From contig PJRA01000005.1 in the NCBI GenBank assembly GCA_016987375.1, forward strand, positions 224,627 to 256,932: a stretch of DNA of 32,306 nt, in the 5' to 3' direction. The notes beneath the pieces were generated by a model. That model made no database searches. It had not been told where the DNA came from and saw nothing but the letters and a program-made list of their open reading frames with translations. Below are positions 28,530 through 32,306 of the stretch, piece by piece; position 1 is the stretch's first letter; the number at the start of each line of letters is the position of its first letter. A program made the translations under genes and the position numbers. The DNA is from Brachionus koreanus. Its lineage: Eukaryota > Rotifera > Eurotatoria > Ploima > Brachionidae.

Positions 28530-29023
28530 TTTAGTTGTGAATAAAAAATTATCTAGTATTAAAAGACTCTTTTATCTGTCAACTTCTGTTAAGATACAGT
28601 TTTTTAAAACTTTTATTTTACCCAACTTTGACTACTGCTCAACTCTTATGTTCTATTTTTCAAAAGAAGCAATAATTAAACTAGCTAATAGTTATTATTT
28701 GTCGATATTTAAATTGTTTAAGTTTAAATTTGATGCTAAAAACTATAATGATGTATATTCATAACTTTCTAGAAAAATATGGCTTATATGCATTCGAGCA
28801 TAGAATACTAGACAATTCATTTTCTTTTAATATACTATATTATCATTACTCACCAGAATATTTAAAAATCAAATTATCCAAAAATGACTCAAGAAATTTA
28901 AAATATAATTTAGGGATTAGCGAAAATTTAATAGAACCAATCGCAACATCTGTGAAACAACAAACAATCAGGCTCAACATAAATTCAAAAGGCAAATTGA
29001 ATTTTACGATCAAATTAAAATGA
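28530..29023 (+). pseudogene. LINE 3' end: RT C-terminal region
   Basis: The frame starting near 28537 reads KLSSIKRLFYLSTSVKIQFF and KTFILPNFDYCSTLMFYF. A frameshift near 28740-28760 moves to FLEKYGLYAFEHRILDNSFS and on to a stop at 29023. The pattern (K.....Y.L...VK..ffKtfilP.fDYCs.l) is the region downstream of the RT active site in LINEs. The RT core is missing, so it is 5'-truncated. Confidence 0.75.
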
Positions 29024-29791
29024 TCAGGCTCAAAAGTTATCACGGAAAAAAATTTTAAAATATTTTTCAGTAAAAAATTTATTGCAGAAGCATGTTTTCA
29101 AAGTAAACATTCAATGCTTAACTTGATTTTTTATGTCTGCAAGTTTATGCAAAAGATTTCTGAATGCAGAATTATGCACAAAAGATATTATGCTAAACAT
29201 GTTAAACATTTAATTTTTCATTTAAAAAACTTCTTAGAAATTTGTAAAAAAATTATATTTTAGCATGATAATAAACTTCAATATGCCAATTCAAAATAAT
29301 ATTTTTTTTTAAATTTCGTTTGCACATAATTTGTCTATTAAAAAAATAAGATACCGATGAAAAAAAAATTTCATTAAATAATTTTTTTAATTGAATTTAA
29401 ACACAATTTAGCTACCATATTCATCTTAAAATAAAATAAAATTCTCAAAATTGTATTTTAAATCTTGTTTTCGTTGAATAAATTATTCAATTAGTCTTTT
29501 TTCTTTTAAACATTAATCAAATTCGAACATGAAAATATAAAAAAAAATAATTTAGATTGGTAAGATATTTATTAAAATTAAAAGTAAGATGAAAATTTAT
29601 TTTATTTCATTAAATCGAAATATAAAGTATTAAATGTTAAATCAAATAATTAATCAATAATTAATTGATATCAAGGAGTTAATTTGGACATTAATAACCT
29701 GAGTTTGACCCAAAGTTTTTTGTTTAGTTTTTTTTTTTTAAGCATAAAATAAAAATGAGTAGAATAAAAATTCCTATGGTCTTCATATGAA
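29024..29791. other. Spacer downstream of calmodulin
   Basis: AT-rich. A minus-strand AATAAA (plus TTTATT near 29597) could end the calmodulin transcript about 190 nt past its stop. No gene seen. Confidence 0.4.
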
Positions 29792-31560
<1,769 letters not shown>

Positions 31561-31563
31561 TAG

Positions 31564-31773
31564 ATCTGCTTTTTAGTTGGTGTAGTATTTTGCAAAATCA
31601 GCAAGTGTAGACTAATTCATTTTGTTGAAAGAGATTTGGATGTAAATATTAGGTCCGATGGAGACTTGGACGAATATTTAAGTCAAATAGCAGCTGAAGC
31701 AAATTCTTTTTTGCCTATTTTTTTGATTAGATTCACTCTTTTTGCAGAAAATTACCAAAGATTAATGTCTTAA
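31564..31773 (+). pseudogene. LINE reverse transcriptase scrap
   Basis: A 69-codon frame reads KCRLIHFVERDLDVNIRSDG, then LDEYLSQIAAEANSFL. It resembles the KC.vmH.g...EkDLGV.i...l....H....a.KAN..Lg segment that follows the RT active site in many LINEs, with a deletion between KC..IH and ERDL. It ends at a TAA. Confidence 0.5.
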
Positions 31774-31808
31774 GACTCCATCTGGAAATTTTCTACTACC
31801 ATATTTCA

Positions 31809-32018
31809 TCAAATAAAAGAAAGTTCAGTCATTATAGTGTTTCTTTTATTCGAAAATATTTTAGTTTAAAAAAGTAACTCAAATAAAAGAAATTTATCCA
31901 TTTTTTTTCTTCTATTGGAAACAAAAGAGTACTTTTTTTACATGGAAAGCGACTGGTGAATTTTCTTTTAACTAAACGAGTGACATTTTTTTGAGACAAA
32001 CAATTCAAATAAAGGAAA
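31809..32018 (+). repeat. Dispersed TCAAATAAAAGAAA motif, three copies
   Basis: Copies lie at 31809-31822, 31879-31892 and 32005-32018 (last with AAAGGAAA), plus an inverted version near 31840-31853. In such AT-rich DNA this is only mildly surprising. Confidence 0.4.
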
Positions 32019-32080
32019 TTGTTGACTCAAATACTAGCTAGTTTTTGCTTTTGTGGTTACTTGTGTTTGATGAACTACGG

Positions 32081-32117
32081 TATTTATTTATTTTCTGTAC
32101 CGAGCTAGTGCTCCTTC
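32081..32117 (-). repeat. LINE-type 3' tail, inverted copy
   Basis: The minus strand reads GAAGGAGCACTAGCTCGGTA, then CAGAAAATAAATAAATA. It is nearly the same as 17949-17993, in opposite orientation. The stem-loop GAGC-ACTA-GCTC is perfect here. Whatever body it belongs to lies at higher coordinates. Confidence 0.6.
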
Positions 32118-32172
32118 AGATTAAAAAGATTTAAATTTATAATCAAAAATAATAAAATGTAGTAATTAAAAT

Positions 32173-32306
32173 TTAACACTAGAAGCACCGAAATTTTTTA
32201 TACCAAGAATCCCCGACCGGTCAAAATGACCGGTAATTGAAATTAGCAAAGAATTAATAAAAACTAAACCTGTTTTTGCTATAATATCATATATAAATAA
32301 AAAATA
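32173..32306 (+). mobile_element. Possible piggyBac-like terminus, cut by window end
   Basis: TTAA (32173-32176) is followed by CACTAGAAGCACCG and a subterminal perfect inverted repeat ACCGGTCA-AAA-TGACCGGT (about 32216-32234). A TTAA target site with a short terminal motif and a subterminal palindrome is the piggyBac layout. The other end and any transposase are outside the window. The class is inferred. Confidence 0.35.

Overview
The window looks like AT-rich animal nuclear DNA. Protein-coding genes carry GT-AG introns that range from 42-64 nt up to about 2.5 kb, and TATA boxes sit close to start codons. The calmodulin matches the invertebrate form. Long AT-rich spacers are littered with decayed LINE, hAT, mariner-like and MITE sequence. 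A rotifer such as Brachionus fits the AT richness, the intronless divergent GPCRs and the element mix, but this is inference only; no species-specific marker was found.

Left third (1-9200). A degenerate tRNA-like sequence lies at the edge. It is followed by a multi-exon plus-strand gene for an EML-family (EML5/6-like) microtubule-associated WD40/HELP protein, rebuilt here exon by exon up to 8846. Its first coding exon, starting at 399, is the only uncertain part. Three introns exceed 1 kb, and the last holds a broken LINE reverse-transcriptase fragment and an 18-bp perfect inverted repeat. A small intronless secreted-protein gene (8908-9195, minus) faces the EML gene tail to tail, 61 bp away, with its own TATA box.

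Middle (9200-18900). This is a transposon graveyard. It contains a striking 1993-bp element (9787-11779) bounded by inverted repeats of 412 bp each, apparently nearly identical and visibly richer in GC than the surroundings. It also holds a decayed reading-frame cluster (12126-13683), mariner-like scraps, a 636-bp Mutator-like MITE flanked by an exact 10-bp target-site duplication (16007-16662), a decayed minus-strand LINE, and LINE-type 3' tails made of a small hairpin plus an (AAAT)n run.

Right half (18990-32306). Two intronless 355-aa seven-transmembrane receptors (18994-20061 and 24083-25150) are separated by a decayed LINE with a recognisable RT core. Next come two hAT transposase C-terminal relics, a second LINE 3' end, and the calmodulin gene on the minus strand. 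Calmodulin is complete in two exons, with a 29-nt last exon that a plain reading-frame search misses. The window ends with a LINE scrap, an inverted LINE tail, and a possible piggyBac-like terminus cut by the window edge.

The genes do not form a pathway. Calmodulin and EML are conserved housekeeping or cytoskeletal functions; the two receptors and the secreted peptide look lineage-specific.
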